A stretch of DNA of 64,000 bases. Origin: Enterococcus larvae. Its GTDB lineage: Bacteria; Bacillota; Bacilli; Lactobacillales; Enterococcaceae. This document shows, piece by piece, positions 1 through 8,549 of the stretch; positions within the stretch are counted from its first letter, which is position 1; every line of letters starts with the position of its first letter. The notes beneath the pieces were generated by a model. The model was given only the letters and a program-made list of their open reading frames with translations. It made no database searches and was not told the origin of the DNA. The stretch is taken from contig NZ_JAEDXU010000001.1 in assembly GCF_017830045.1 (NCBI RefSeq), positions 496,001-560,000 on the forward strand, read 5' to 3'. The translations under genes were made by a program, and so were the position numbers.

Positions 1-402
1 AAGCATTGGATCTACAACAAACAATTGTCTTGCATCAATGTCTTCAGGCATCTTAACAAAATACTCAACTGGTTCCAAAGTTTCATGGTCACGATATAAC
101 CCTACGTGACCAACTTTAGCTGCTGGAATCAATTCCAAGATACCATCAACCATTCCGATACCTGCTCTTAAAATAGGAACAATCGCTACTTTTTTACCGG
201 ACAACGTTTTTTGAGTGGTTGATCCCATTGGTGTTTCGATCACGATATCCTCTAAAGGCATATCTCTTGATACCTCATAGGCCATCAGCATAGCAATTTC
301 ATTTACTACCTCGCGAAATACTTTGGTCCCACAATCCTTATCTCTAATGATTGTCAGTTTGTGCTGGATCAATGGATGATCAATTACTTGAAATTTTCCC
401 AT
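1..402 (-). CDS. upp: Uracil phosphoribosyltransferase, 3' end outside window
   Basis: Salvage enzyme making UMP from uracil and PRPP in the cytosol. The visible 134 codons start [16 protein letters not shown], continue through [11 protein letters not shown] and [13 protein letters not shown], and break off at FVVDPML, just where the PRPP-binding loop begins. The family is about 209 residues, so roughly the last third lies beyond base 1. The start at 402 is preceded by AAGGAG at good spacing. In enterococci upp commonly lies downstream of glyA; here an accessory block separates them. Identity is read directly from the conserved protein sequence and is secure; only completeness is unknown. Confidence 0.95.
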   Translation of the reverse strand, partial: MGKFQVIDHPLIQHKLTIIRDKDCGTKVFREVVNEIAMLMAYEVSRDMPLEDIVIETPMGSTTQKTLSGKKVAIVPILRAGIGMVDGILELIPAAKVGHVGLYRDHETLEPVEYFVKMPEDIDARQLFVVDPML

Positions 403-589
403 GTTCAGTCTCCTTACTATTCATTTTCTTGTACTATTGTAAAACAAAAACGTGTGCTTTGCTAGTCAATCACACAAGAAATGATAAAATAAAAAGAGTT
501 TCTTTCTTATGTCAGTTTACTGAGGTGAAAGAAACAGAATTTCTAATGAAATAAATGGACTATTCAATACTATTTACTTAATAATAAAC

Positions 590-985
590 CTATTCAATTT
601 CGGCTTATTACCATACGAACTATTTCCAGGTCTACAGTTCTCACTACACGTTGTTCCGATCTCATCAATCTCTAAGTAGTAGAACTACTAAGAATTGAAG
701 GACTACACGTTGTTCCGATCTCATCAATCTCTAAGTAGTAAAACCACTAAGAATTGAAGGACTACACGTTGTTCCGATCTCATCAATCTCTAAGTAGTAA
801 AACTACTAAGAATTGAAGGACTACACGTTGTTCCGATCTCATCAATCTCTAAATGGCAACGCTAATAAGAATTGAAAGCTTATACTCCGACTCTCGAAGC
901 AAGGAGAAGCTCTGTCCCGCCGTTTATTCGGATTTATGGCATAAAAAAGTGTGGAAACAGATGATAGTCCCACACTCCAGTATTT
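590..985. repeat. Composite hairpin repeat (EFAR-like) with an internal tandem array
   Basis: Both ends match the 178-bp repeat found at 26591 and 51884, in reverse orientation: TTCGGCTTATTA near 599-610 matches one arm of its inner hairpin, and about 918-980 (CGCCGTTTATTCGG through CCCACACTCC) matches its other terminal part with many differences. Between them, where the standard element has about 30 bp, lie some 300 bp with four tandem units. No gene lies here. The layout resembles the modular EFAR repeats described in E. faecalis; family membership is my inference. Confidence 0.6.
644..879. repeat. Four tandem 59-bp units, each with a small dyad
   Basis: Units start at 644, 703, 762 and 821, an exact 59-bp period. 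Each begins CTACACGTTGTTCCGATC. Units 1 and 3 contain AGTAGT-N3-ACTACT, a 6-bp stem with a 3-base loop. Unit 2 has one change in the right arm (ACCACT), and unit 4 has lost most of the dyad. There are no unique spacers, so this is not a CRISPR array. The near identity of units 1-3 suggests recent duplication or homogenisation. Confidence 0.9.
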
Positions 986-1003
986 TATTAGAAACTTCTC
1001 TAC

Positions 1004-1420
1004 CTATTCTTCATACTCATCATCGTCTAATTCAGGAAGCTCAATTGCTGCTACAGCATCCTTTCCAATAGGTAAAAGATAGGATACCAGCTCGTCGATG
1101 TCCTCAGCCGATGAAAGTGCTGCCTCTATAACTAATGCCAGATTCAATCCCGAAATCACCCGAATATTGTTTCGAGTCCCCATCTCCATCATCGCCGCAT
1201 TACAGGGTGTTCCTCCCTTTAGATCAGCAAGGATCAGAACCTGCTCATTTCCAAATTTGTCCAAGATCTCTGCCAGCTTCTGCTGTGTACCAGATAATCC
1301 ATCATGCTCCTCCATCGATACGATTTCTGCTTCTGCAAAATCTCCGGCAATCATTTTTGCCGATTGTAAGGTTTCGTAAGCCATCTTACCGTGACTCATC
1401 AAAATCAGTTTTGGTTTCAT
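1004..1420 (-). CDS. PTS mannose-family EIIA component
   Basis: Cytosolic phosphocarrier of 138 residues that takes phosphate from HPr and passes it to EIIB. The N-terminus KLILMSHG carries the expected phosphorylated histidine (H10), and the family motif LKGGTPCNAA follows at about 88-97. The C-terminus is acidic (ELDDDEYEE). It is the last gene of the seven-gene operon that begins with EIIC at 6440, and starts 18 bp after the serine hydrolase stop with GGGAG as ribosome site. EIIA is separated from EIIB by three enzyme or regulator genes, which is unusual. The sugar is not shown by the sequence, but MurQ in the operon points to MurNAc or a related lactyl sugar. Confidence 0.92.
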   Translation of the reverse strand: MKPKLILMSHGKMAYETLQSAKMIAGDFAEAEIVSMEEHDGLSGTQQKLAEILDKFGNEQVLILADLKGGTPCNAAMMEMGTRNNIRVISGLNLALVIEAALSSAEDIDELVSYLLPIGKDAVAAIELPELDDDEYEE

Positions 1421-1437
1421 ATTTTTTTACTCCCTAT

Positions 1438-2418
1438 TTAAAAATAAGCTGTATAAAGTGCAGCTCTTGCTTCAATAAAGCCACGATCTTTTCTATTAGG
1501 ATGAACACGATTTGTCAGTAGAATAAAACCATTCTTTCCTTCAAACTCTAGTCCAATCGATGTTCCAGTAAAGCCTGTGTGAAATAGATAGGAACGTCCT
1601 CGACTATTTTCCTTCTGCTCCCAACCCAATGTCCGCTCATTCACAGCCGTATCTCTTAGCTTATCAAAAATCGACTTACTAAACAATCGTCGATCTTCTG
1701 TTACATACGCCTTTACAAAACCAGCAACATCCTCCAAAGTAGAGAAAAGGCCAGCGCTGCCTACTTCCCCATCCATCTTAAAGGCTTTAGAATCATGTAC
1801 TTCCCCTTGAATGATTCCTCGCTCTGCCGTTTGCTCAGTAGGTACAGCATTATTCTTATCAATCGGCTGAAACCCTGTATGCTTCATCATTAAGGGCTCA
1901 AAGATATGCTTTTGAAAGCTTCTTTCTAGTGAACAACTATCCATTTCCTTAATCACTTCTCCTAACAAGAGGAAGCCAACATCAGAATAGACTGTATCAT
2001 ATTCTGATTTCGGTAAACAGCTCTGTGCAAAATACTTTTTCAGAATATCTCTGCTGATTGCTTCCTTCTCGGGAAACTCGGCTGGTAATCCCCCTTTATG
2101 CAACAATAAATCACTGATTGTCACTTGGATATGAGTAAAGCTTGGAATTATTTCATTGACAGCTGTTGTAAAACGCAAGCTACCTTCGTCGATCAGCTGT
2201 AGGATTCGTGTTGTTGTTCCAATCACCTTGGTCAAAGAAGCCAAATCATATAAAAGGCCTTCCTCTATCTTCCTTTCAGAAAAAGGCGTTTGCACGCCCA
2301 TCACACCTGCATAGTGATTTTCAACTTTCTCTTCTGAAACGAATGACCACGATGCACCTGAAATAATTTTCTGATCAATCATAGCTTTGATTTCTTCTGA
2401 AATCACATACTTATTCAT
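1438..2418 (-). CDS. Serine hydrolase of the class C beta-lactamase/PBP4* fold
   Basis: A 326-residue protein of the S12 peptidase/beta-lactamase-related family. The SxxK motif is ASLTK near residue 60; a Y-x-D/N type motif is likely at YSD (near 145), and the third motif is HTG near 285. No signal peptide is visible, so it is probably cytosolic. The ATG abuts the murQ stop codon, implying translational coupling. In Bacillus the MurNAc recycling operon also carries a gene of this kind (amiE/ybbE), so processing of muropeptides or MurNAc-peptides is a reasonable inference, not shown here. A clear paralogue lies at 21772-22797. Other possibilities are an esterase or D-aminopeptidase. Confidence 0.85.
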   Translation of the reverse strand: MNKYVISEEIKAMIDQKIISGASWSFVSEEKVENHYAGVMGVQTPFSERKIEEGLLYDLASLTKVIGTTTRILQLIDEGSLRFTTAVNEIIPSFTHIQVTISDLLLHKGGLPAEFPEKEAISRDILKKYFAQSCLPKSEYDTVYSDVGFLLLGEVIKEMDSCSLERSFQKHIFEPLMMKHTGFQPIDKNNAVPTEQTAERGIIQGEVHDSKAFKMDGEVGSAGLFSTLEDVAGFVKAYVTEDRRLFSKSIFDKLRDTAVNERTLGWEQKENSRGRSYLFHTGFTGTSIGLEFEGKNGFILLTNRVHPNRKDRGFIEARAALYTAYF

Positions 2419-3318
2419 TTAGCTCGATGCCTTGACGACATCTGAAATACGGTCATGTTTTTCCTTTAATGCCTGAATGCTTTCCTTAAAGCTCTTTCCA
2501 GTCTCAATCATGACTATTGCTGCAGCTACTTGGTTTTCAGCACGCTGTAAATAGTCTTCAGCAGTTGCTGCATCAACACCTGTTGCTTCCTGAATGATTG
2601 AAATAGAACGTTGGATCAGCTTCAAATTAGTCGGCTGAACATTGACCATCAAATTTTGGTACACTTTCCCGCTTCTAACCATCACGCCTGTAGACAGCAT
2701 GTTCAATACCATTTTTTGCGCAGTACCTGATTTCATTCTTGTTGAACCTGTGATCACTTCTGGACCAACCACTGGAGCTACCCCAATTTGAGCGATTTGA
2801 TTCATCAGCCCTGCAGCATTACAAGTAACAGAAATCGTCAAAGCTCCAAGCTCATTGCCATATTCGATTGCCGATACAGCGTATGGTGTCCGACCACTGG
2901 CAGCAATAGCAATCACTACATCATTTTTATTCAAATGAACTTTTTTTAGGTCTTCAATAGCCAGCTCTTTTGAATCCTCTGCTCCTTCAACAGCAGTAAA
3001 CATGGCATCCTTCCCACCTGCAAGTATGCCAAACGCTCTGTCCGGCGATACACTATAGGTAGGTGTTAATTCAATGGCATCCAACGCACCAAGCCTCCCT
3101 GAGGTGCCGGCACCACAATAAATCATTCTTCCTCCGGAGATAAAGCGCTCTGTCATTGCATCAACTGCAGCAGCAATTTCAGGCAATACCTTTTCAACTG
3201 CTTCTGCTACTTTTTTATCTTCATCATTGATCATCTGTACCATATCTAATGTACGCAGCTGATCAATATTTTGAGTACGAGGATTTCTTGCTTCTGTTGT
3301 CAATTTCCCTATTTCCAT
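2419..3318 (-). CDS. murQ: N-acetylmuramic acid 6-phosphate etherase
   Basis: Cleaves the lactyl ether of MurNAc-6-P to give GlcNAc-6-P and D-lactate. The 299-residue protein has the SIS-fold phosphosugar loop GAGTSGRLG at 69-77 and the acidic residue E83 in DAIELTPT, matching the catalytic glutamate of the E. coli enzyme; the GSTRMKSGTAQK segment is also typical. Length is as expected for MurQ. It lies 5 bp after the RpiR-type regulator and directly before the hydrolase. This is the gene that gives the operon its likely meaning: recycling of cell-wall amino sugar brought in and phosphorylated by the PTS. Confidence 0.95.
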   Translation of the reverse strand: MEIGKLTTEARNPRTQNIDQLRTLDMVQMINDEDKKVAEAVEKVLPEIAAAVDAMTERFISGGRMIYCGAGTSGRLGALDAIELTPTYSVSPDRAFGILAGGKDAMFTAVEGAEDSKELAIEDLKKVHLNKNDVVIAIAASGRTPYAVSAIEYGNELGALTISVTCNAAGLMNQIAQIGVAPVVGPEVITGSTRMKSGTAQKMVLNMLSTGVMVRSGKVYQNLMVNVQPTNLKLIQRSISIIQEATGVDAATAEDYLQRAENQVAAAIVMIETGKSFKESIQALKEKHDRISDVVKASS

Positions 3319-3323
3319 GTGAC

Positions 3324-4175
3324 TTACCCTTCTTTCAAACGATTCACTAATGTATTCGTCTCAATCATCCTTGCTTGGATATCCTCTTCAATCCGATCTT
3401 GTATTGACCCCAGATAAAGAATATCTCCAACAGCCATTGACGATGCAATAGAAGAAATTGCTCCGACGCGAACCAGATGTTCATTGTCTGGAACCAACAA
3501 CAGCATATCACTGATCATCTGAATCCGTTCTCCCTCATTCCTGGTAATAAAAATAATTGGTGTTTTGTTGTTTTTAGCGATTTCACAGGCAAGCAGAACC
3601 TCTTTTGTATACCCACTATAGGAAATTGCAATTACCACATCCTGAGGTGTTGAATAGTTCATAAATTCCAGATTCATGTGAGGATCGAAGTTAAACATGG
3701 CTTTTCTACCAGCCCGATTAAACTTGTGGTAAAGGTTATAGGCTGTCAATGAGGATGCACCGATCCCTAAAAGATAAATATTTCCAGCTTGTTTGATTGC
3801 ACCGATCGCCAACTCTACCTGCTGCTTATCTAGAGAATACATCAAATCATTGACAGTGGTTCCTAATAACAATGCCACCTTTTCACATAGCTCTTCTATT
3901 GAATCATCTTTGGAGATGATTGGATCTAGCTTCTTTTTATTCTTCTGCTCCCCCTGCAAAGAAGCGATTGAAAGCTTCAGCTCATCTAGTCCATCGAAAT
4001 CGATTGAGCGGGCGAAACGAGTTACAGAGGCAGGGGATGTCTGACTTCTGTCTGCAATCTCACTGGCTGTCAGCTTCAGAACCTCTGAAGGATTCTTTAA
4101 AATGAAATCTGCAATTCTCTTGTTGGCCTTTGAAAAATTTTTATAGTTCTGTCGAATCAATGTTTCTGCATCCAT
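3324..4175 (-). CDS. RpiR/MurR-family transcriptional regulator (HTH plus SIS)
   Basis: Predicted 283-residue regulator with an N-terminal RpiR helix-turn-helix (about 1-77, including SEVLKLTASEIADRSQTSPASV split over two helices) and a C-terminal SIS sugar-phosphate-binding domain (about 115-255, LLGIGASSLTAYN and AISYSGYTKE). The family senses phosphosugars; MurR of E. coli binds MurNAc-6-P. Its place between EIIB and murQ makes it the likely local regulator. The probable operators are the two dyads at 6495-6509 and 6535-6549 at the operon head. Whether it represses or activates is not shown; overlap of one dyad with the -35 region favours repression. Confidence 0.9.
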   Translation of the reverse strand: MDAETLIRQNYKNFSKANKRIADFILKNPSEVLKLTASEIADRSQTSPASVTRFARSIDFDGLDELKLSIASLQGEQKNKKKLDPIISKDDSIEELCEKVALLLGTTVNDLMYSLDKQQVELAIGAIKQAGNIYLLGIGASSLTAYNLYHKFNRAGRKAMFNFDPHMNLEFMNYSTPQDVVIAISYSGYTKEVLLACEIAKNNKTPIIFITRNEGERIQMISDMLLLVPDNEHLVRVGAISSIASSMAVGDILYLGSIQDRIEEDIQARMIETNTLVNRLKEG

Positions 4176-4194
4176 CGTCAGACCTCCATTTCAA

Positions 4195-4671
4195 TTATTT
4201 AATAAAATTCAAAATCGATTCATCCGATTCGGAAGGCACCATTTGCGCTGTGATTGTTGTTCCGCTCTCAACCAGCGTTCTAATGATTGTTTGATCTTCC
4301 TCTGTCAAAGCGACTGATTTTTTGATAGGTTTACTATCCGGCTTTTGAGAGATATTTCCCACATTGAACGCCTTCAAAGGAACACCATTATCAATGAGAT
4401 AAGCCATATCAGGTATATCTTTCGTGATCAGAAATACTCTTTCCTCGTCATAGTTTCCTGCAAGAATCTTTTCTACTGCTTTTCTTTTAGATAAAATAGA
4501 CAGCTTTACACCAGAGGGTTTTGCCATCTTTAATGCACCAATCTGCATTTGATCCTTCACAGCAGAATCGTTTACCACCATGATTCTCTGCGCCCCTAGA
4601 GTGTTTGTCCAAACAGTAGCTACCTGTCCATGAATCAGTCGTTCATCTACACGTGCATGAATAATTGGCAT
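4195..4671 (-). CDS. PTS mannose-family EIIB component
   Basis: A 158-residue sugar-phosphorylating subunit. It opens MPIIHARVDERLIHGQVATVW, in which H14 is the phosphorylated histidine of mannose-type EIIB. An in-frame TTG lies six codons upstream, but AAAGGAAG sits inside that extension at ideal distance from the ATG at 4671, so I chose the ATG. A 157-bp gap separates it from EIID, and the transcript there can form an imperfect long-range stem (arms near 4700 and 4775), perhaps a processing or partial-termination site. It works with EIIC and EIID encoded just upstream. Confidence 0.92.
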   Translation of the reverse strand: MPIIHARVDERLIHGQVATVWTNTLGAQRIMVVNDSAVKDQMQIGALKMAKPSGVKLSILSKRKAVEKILAGNYDEERVFLITKDIPDMAYLIDNGVPLKAFNVGNISQKPDSKPIKKSVALTEEDQTIIRTLVESGTTITAQMVPSESDESILNFIK

Positions 4672-4828
4672 ATTAAAACTTCCTTTCAAATAATAGAGAA
4701 AGAATCACCCTATCACAGCATTCCCAACTGTTTTCCAGTCATTTGAGATCGTTACCGATTTGTGATGATTCTTCTCATCTATCTATATATTTTTTGATTG
4801 AAACATCTGTTTAACTCAGTTAATCCTC

Positions 4829-5647
4829 TTAGAACAATCCGCCGATCCAGCCAAATAAATCTTGGAGGTTACCCAAAAACATTCCTAAAAGAATCAGGAC
4901 AAAAATCAAGCGAGTGGAATTCATCTTTTTCTTCCCCAGCAGCCAATAAGAGAGACCTACGATCGACAGCGGAACAAGCGCCGGTAAGATTTTATCCAGC
5001 ATTTCCTGAACAGATAAAGTGACTTCCCCCATCTTATACGTTATATCTAGTTTATAATTGATAACCGCCGGAATCAAGCCGCCAACCACAGTTAATCCTA
5101 AAATAGCTGCTGCATCTGTAAATACTTTCATCTTATCTGCAAACTCGGTGACCAAACGCTTCCCCTGAATATAGCCGAGATGGGTAAACTTATAACGAAC
5201 CCAGATAACTGCAGAACCTGCAATCAGCGGAATCAGCAAGCCCAATGACTGACCACCTTGTGCCATATAAGCCGCAATGGAAAATACGATCGCCCGATAA
5301 ATTGCGATGAATACTGTATCTCCTACTCCCGCAAAAGGCCCCATCAGACCCGTTTTCAGTCCTGTGATTGCTGTATCATCTTCCGGACCAATTTCTTCTT
5401 CTAGAGCCATATTTGCTCCGACAATTAGATTGGACATCGCTGGTGTTGTGTTGAAGAAGCCCAGATGTGTCTGCAATGCTTTTTTCATTTTCTCAGGATC
5501 ATTCTTGTAGAATCGTTTTAACGCAGGCATGATCACATAGCAATAGCCCAAACCTTGCATTTTTTCATAGTTCCAGCCCCATTGTAGACCAAACAAGTTA
5601 CGGACGAATACCTTATTGATATCCTTTTTCGTTAATTTCTCAGTCAT
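4829..5647 (-). CDS. PTS mannose-family EIID membrane component
   Basis: A 272-residue protein of the ManZ type. It begins with a cytosolic stretch containing NLFGLQWGWNYEKMQGLGY, typical of EIID, followed by FFNTTPAMSNLIVGANMALEEE and GLKTGLMGPFAGVGDTVF, and ends with hydrophobic segments. Its start overlaps the EIIC stop by 8 bp, so the two membrane subunits are translationally coupled. Together with EIIC it forms the sugar channel. No truncation is visible. Confidence 0.92.
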   Translation of the reverse strand: MTEKLTKKDINKVFVRNLFGLQWGWNYEKMQGLGYCYVIMPALKRFYKNDPEKMKKALQTHLGFFNTTPAMSNLIVGANMALEEEIGPEDDTAITGLKTGLMGPFAGVGDTVFIAIYRAIVFSIAAYMAQGGQSLGLLIPLIAGSAVIWVRYKFTHLGYIQGKRLVTEFADKMKVFTDAAAILGLTVVGGLIPAVINYKLDITYKMGEVTLSVQEMLDKILPALVPLSIVGLSYWLLGKKKMNSTRLIFVLILLGMFLGNLQDLFGWIGGLF

Positions 5648-6440
5648 CGATCTCTACCTCCTCATCATCTTCATATACAACAGAAGCTGTCGCGGCAGCA
5701 GGACGATTGTTTTGATTCATCACATAAAGAGCTGCCAAGGCCAAACCAACAAGCGCTACACCTAGTACAGAGAAGAATTCTGCGAAATAAGCCATCAGTA
5801 CAAACCCAATAATAAAATATGGCCAATACTTCTTGATTGGCAGATAGCGCATCAAGATGGCGATCCCCATTGCCGGAAGAATTGCTCCCGCTGCTTTCAA
5901 GCCGTTCATTACCCACACTGGGATCATTTCATTGATAACATTGACTACTTGTTCCCCAAAAGCTAGCCCAATGAATACTGGGATGATTCGAGAGAGTGTC
6001 CATGGGAAAATCCCTAAAACATTACAACGCTCGACCCCTTTATAGTTTCCTTCTGCTGCATAGCGATCTGCCTTATGCTGAAAGAATGTATTGGTCATTC
6101 TTCCTAAAATATCTAGTTGAGTCAATAAAAGTCCAATCGGAACGGCAACGCCGATACCATACTCTGCCCCTTTACCTGAAAGGATTGCATAAGCTGTTCC
6201 CATAATCGCTCCGGAAAGAAAATCCGGGACTGTTGCACCACCATAAGTTGCTACCCCCAGCGTCATCAATTGAAGTGTTGCGCCAATCATCAAGCCAGTC
6301 TGCAAGTCTCCCATGACCAAACCTGTGACTGTTGCTGCAAATAATGGTGTATAAGGTCCAATTTGAATGGATATCTGATCCAATACACCTACTGCTGTGT
6401 ACAAACATAAAATTAGAATAATACCAAATGACATTTCCAT
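5640..6440 (-). CDS. PTS mannose-family EIIC membrane component
   Basis: First gene of the operon, 266 residues and highly hydrophobic, with family sequence such as GPYTPLFAATVTGLVMGDLQ and IGATLQLMTLGVATYGGA. The tail is acidic (YEDDEEVEIDD). AAGGAGG lies 8 bp ahead of the ATG, behind a clear promoter at 6482-6510. It is the sugar-translocating subunit that pairs with EIID. Substrate specificity cannot be read; murQ and a MurR-like gene in the same operon suggest MurNAc or an anhydro/disaccharide form rather than mannose. Confidence 0.92.
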   Translation of the reverse strand: MEMSFGIILILCLYTAVGVLDQISIQIGPYTPLFAATVTGLVMGDLQTGLMIGATLQLMTLGVATYGGATVPDFLSGAIMGTAYAILSGKGAEYGIGVAVPIGLLLTQLDILGRMTNTFFQHKADRYAAEGNYKGVERCNVLGIFPWTLSRIIPVFIGLAFGEQVVNVINEMIPVWVMNGLKAAGAILPAMGIAILMRYLPIKKYWPYFIIGFVLMAYFAEFFSVLGVALVGLALAALYVMNQNNRPAAATASVVYEDDEEVEIDD

Positions 6441-6481
6441 CGTTGATTCCTCCTTGAATGCGTTTTCTATTTGGTATCTTC

Positions 6482-6510
6482 ACTATAACATTTATGAAAT
6501 GTATTTTCAA
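6482..6510 (-). promoter_or_regulatory. Promoter of the PTS/murQ operon
   Basis: On the minus strand, -35 TTGAAA (6510-6505) and -10 TATAGT (6487-6482) are 17 bp apart, about 40 bp upstream of the EIIC start. One dyad overlaps the -35 element and spacer. Confidence 0.75.
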
Positions 6511-6549
6511 TATGAATATTTATAACGACTTTTATGAAATCGTATTTCT
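6495..6549. promoter_or_regulatory. Two operator-like dyads 40 bp apart
   Basis: Dyad 1, TGAAAT-GTA-TTTTCA (6495-6509), and dyad 2, TGAAAT-CGT-ATTTCT (6535-6549), share the TGAAAT-N3-ATTTCA design with one mismatch each. Their centres are 40 bp apart, about four helical turns, and a further ATTTCA half site lies at 6557-6562. Dyad 1 overlaps the promoter. They are the best candidates for the RpiR-type regulator encoded in the operon. Confidence 0.6.
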
Positions 6550-6739
6550 TTAACGAATTTCATGATATAATGAAAAAAACTTCTATAATCGTATCCAATA
6601 CATCTTATGAAAGAATAGGCCACGAAGAATGCGGAATATTTTCAAAAAAATATCCAAAGGTTTTCGAATAGCTGTCGTACATTAAATATTCAATTTTTAG
6701 CTGACTTCAACTATTTCTACTCGAAAAAGGGGAATTATT

Positions 6740-7522
6740 ATGAAAATTATCATTATTTACTTTATTACAATCTTTTTATCCAACACAGTCGGTGCAATTT
6801 CCGGTATGGGTGGCGGAGTGATCATTAAGCCCGTTCTGGACTTCATAGGCCTGCATTCTCTGAGTGCTATCGCTTTTTATTCTAGTGTAGCTGTTTTCAC
6901 GATGTCTTTATCTTCCACCTATAAACAAATAAAAAACGGAATGCAAATCAACATTCGGCAAGCATTAGGGATCTCAGTAGGTTCGATGCTTGGCGGAGTA
7001 CTTGGCGATCAGTTATTAAGTCGATTGCTATTGACTTTTGGCGCTGATGATCAAGTACAGACAATTCAAACAATCATCATGATATTGACTTTAGTTCTCG
7101 TACTTTGCTACAACCAATGGGGAAAAAAACAATATGAGCTGTCAGGTATAGCTAGCTATTTCTTAGCTGGAGCTATTTTGGGAATGATTTCTACATTTTT
7201 AGGTATTGGCGGCGGTCCCATCAATGTTGCAGCCTTCACCTTTCTTTTCGGTATGGATATCAAACAGTCCACAGTCTACTCAATCATTACAATCTTTTTC
7301 TCTCAGATTGCTAAACTATCTGCAATTGGGCTCTCTACTGGGTTCCAAATATATGATTTAACCATTCTATGGGCAATTATTCCAGCTGCTTTATTAGGCG
7401 GGTATGTGGGCGGTTTATTGAGCAGCAAGCTGAATGATGAACAAGTGAAAAAAATCTACAGCATCATCGTTCTGCTCGTTCTATGTATCAACACTTATAA
7501 TCTTTATTCACTCTTTTCTTAA
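6740..7522 (+). CDS. TauE/SafE (TSUP) family membrane transporter
   Basis: A 260-residue membrane protein with about eight hydrophobic segments and the two glycine-rich repeats of the family, SGMGGGVIIKP (near 22-32) and FLGIGGGPINVAAF (near 152-165). Members export or take up small organosulfur anions, sulfite or sulfonates; the substrate here is unknown. It is read divergently from the PTS operon and ends at a strong bidirectional terminator. RBS AAAAAGGGG precedes the ATG. No sulfur-metabolism neighbours are present. Confidence 0.88.
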   Translation: MKIIIIYFITIFLSNTVGAISGMGGGVIIKPVLDFIGLHSLSAIAFYSSVAVFTMSLSSTYKQIKNGMQINIRQALGISVGSMLGGVLGDQLLSRLLLTFGADDQVQTIQTIIMILTLVLVLCYNQWGKKQYELSGIASYFLAGAILGMISTFLGIGGGPINVAAFTFLFGMDIKQSTVYSIITIFFSQIAKLSAIGLSTGFQIYDLTILWAIIPAALLGGYVGGLLSSKLNDEQVKKIYSIIVLLVLCINTYNLYSLFS

Positions 7523-7525
7523 CAA

Positions 7526-7572
7526 AAGAAGCCTCCAAATCAGCAATTTTCTACTGATCTGGAGGCTTCTTT
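7526..7572. terminator. Bidirectional intrinsic terminator
   Basis: Arms AAGAAGCCTCCA and TGGAGGCTTCTT plus an inner CAG/CTG pair form a long stem between two convergent genes, with A-rich and T-rich flanks serving both strands. Confidence 0.9.
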
Positions 7573-7589
7573 ATGTGCGCTTTTATTTA

Positions 7590-8549
7590 TTACTCATTGT
7601 TGTCTGATTTTCCGCTAGTATCTGCATTGATATCATAAGTCAGACTTGCAGAAAAATTATGATTGCGAATTTCTTCCTTAGGATTACCATGAGTCAAGGT
7701 CTGTACTTCATTACTCAGCTCGGAAGCGTATAGCTCTTCTCCAAGATCTTTCAATAAATTGATATAGTTGATGATTTTATAGTAGTACTCCGGTTTCCCA
7801 CTCACAATATACTCCAATAAATTAGCAGTATAGTAAAGATGCATCTTACTGCTGTAATCATTAAAAAATTTGACTTGTTCTTCTGCCAACTGGATATATT
7901 TTCTAGCCTCGTCAAATTTTCCTTCATAAATTCTTCCGGTAACTAAATTGAGCACGGCGTTATGTGCAATTTGCTTTGTCTCATAATCCCGCAACTCTGC
8001 ATCTTTCACAGGAATAGCTTTCATAATGAGGGCATCCGCCTGCTCCTCTGAAAATTGAAAAATAAGATTACAAAGAATGATATAGTCATAAAGAAAGTAG
8101 TAGTCTTTTTCAATCAGAAAATCATAAATCATTTGAATTTCCTCTTGTGTGATCGCATCTACCTCTTCCCATATTTGACAGAAACCGTTTTTTATCGATA
8201 TATAATTACTGATATCCCTCAGACTCTTTTCTTCCTTAGAAAGCGCTTTACCATAATAGCCAAGTAATTTCTCCTTTTTTAACAAATCTTCTGGATTACT
8301 TCTACAATAATAGTACGTATTTCTAAACTCTTGTTGATTATAGTCCTTGGTAAGATCTGCAAAGCTGAAAAACTCTCCAGCTTGGATCGACAGCTTATTC
8401 AATATTTCCTGTAAATCATTGATTCGTATCGAACGTGTCCCGTTCTCTATTCTTGAATAGGCAGAACGATCAATATATTCTGTTGTCATTTCCCGTTGCT
8501 TGTACCCCTTTTTTTGTCGAATAAACTTTAATGCATCGCCAACATTCAC
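7590..8549 (-). CDS. Rgg/GadR/MutR-like (RRNPP-type) transcriptional regulator
   Basis: A 319-residue protein with an N-terminal XRE helix-turn-helix (about 5-60, RQKKGYKQREMTTEYIDRSA) followed by an all-helical, TPR-like remainder rich in tyrosine and leucine. This is the plan of Rgg-type regulators, which usually respond to short secreted peptides. The start is GTG with GGGGG 8 bp upstream. It stands alone, convergent with the TSUP gene, and about 980 bp of gene-poor DNA follows on its 5' side. A possible decayed peptide gene is at 9099-9166. Target genes cannot be inferred. Confidence 0.8.
   Translation of the reverse strand: MNVGDALKFIRQKKGYKQREMTTEYIDRSAYSRIENGTRSIRINDLQEILNKLSIQAGEFFSFADLTKDYNQQEFRNTYYYCRSNPEDLLKKEKLLGYYGKALSKEEKSLRDISNYISIKNGFCQIWEEVDAITQEEIQMIYDFLIEKDYYFLYDYIILCNLIFQFSEEQADALIMKAIPVKDAELRDYETKQIAHNAVLNLVTGRIYEGKFDEARKYIQLAEEQVKFFNDYSSKMHLYYTANLLEYIVSGKPEYYYKIINYINLLKDLGEELYASELSNEVQTLTHGNPKEEIRNHNFSASLTYDINADTSGKSDNNE

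Noticed and set aside
644-879. Possible CRISPR array
   Set aside because: The 59-bp units are strictly tandem with no unique spacers, and no cas genes are present.
1098-1521. Plus-strand open frames opposite the EIIA and hydrolase genes
   Set aside because: Antisense shadows of well-supported genes, with no ribosome sites.
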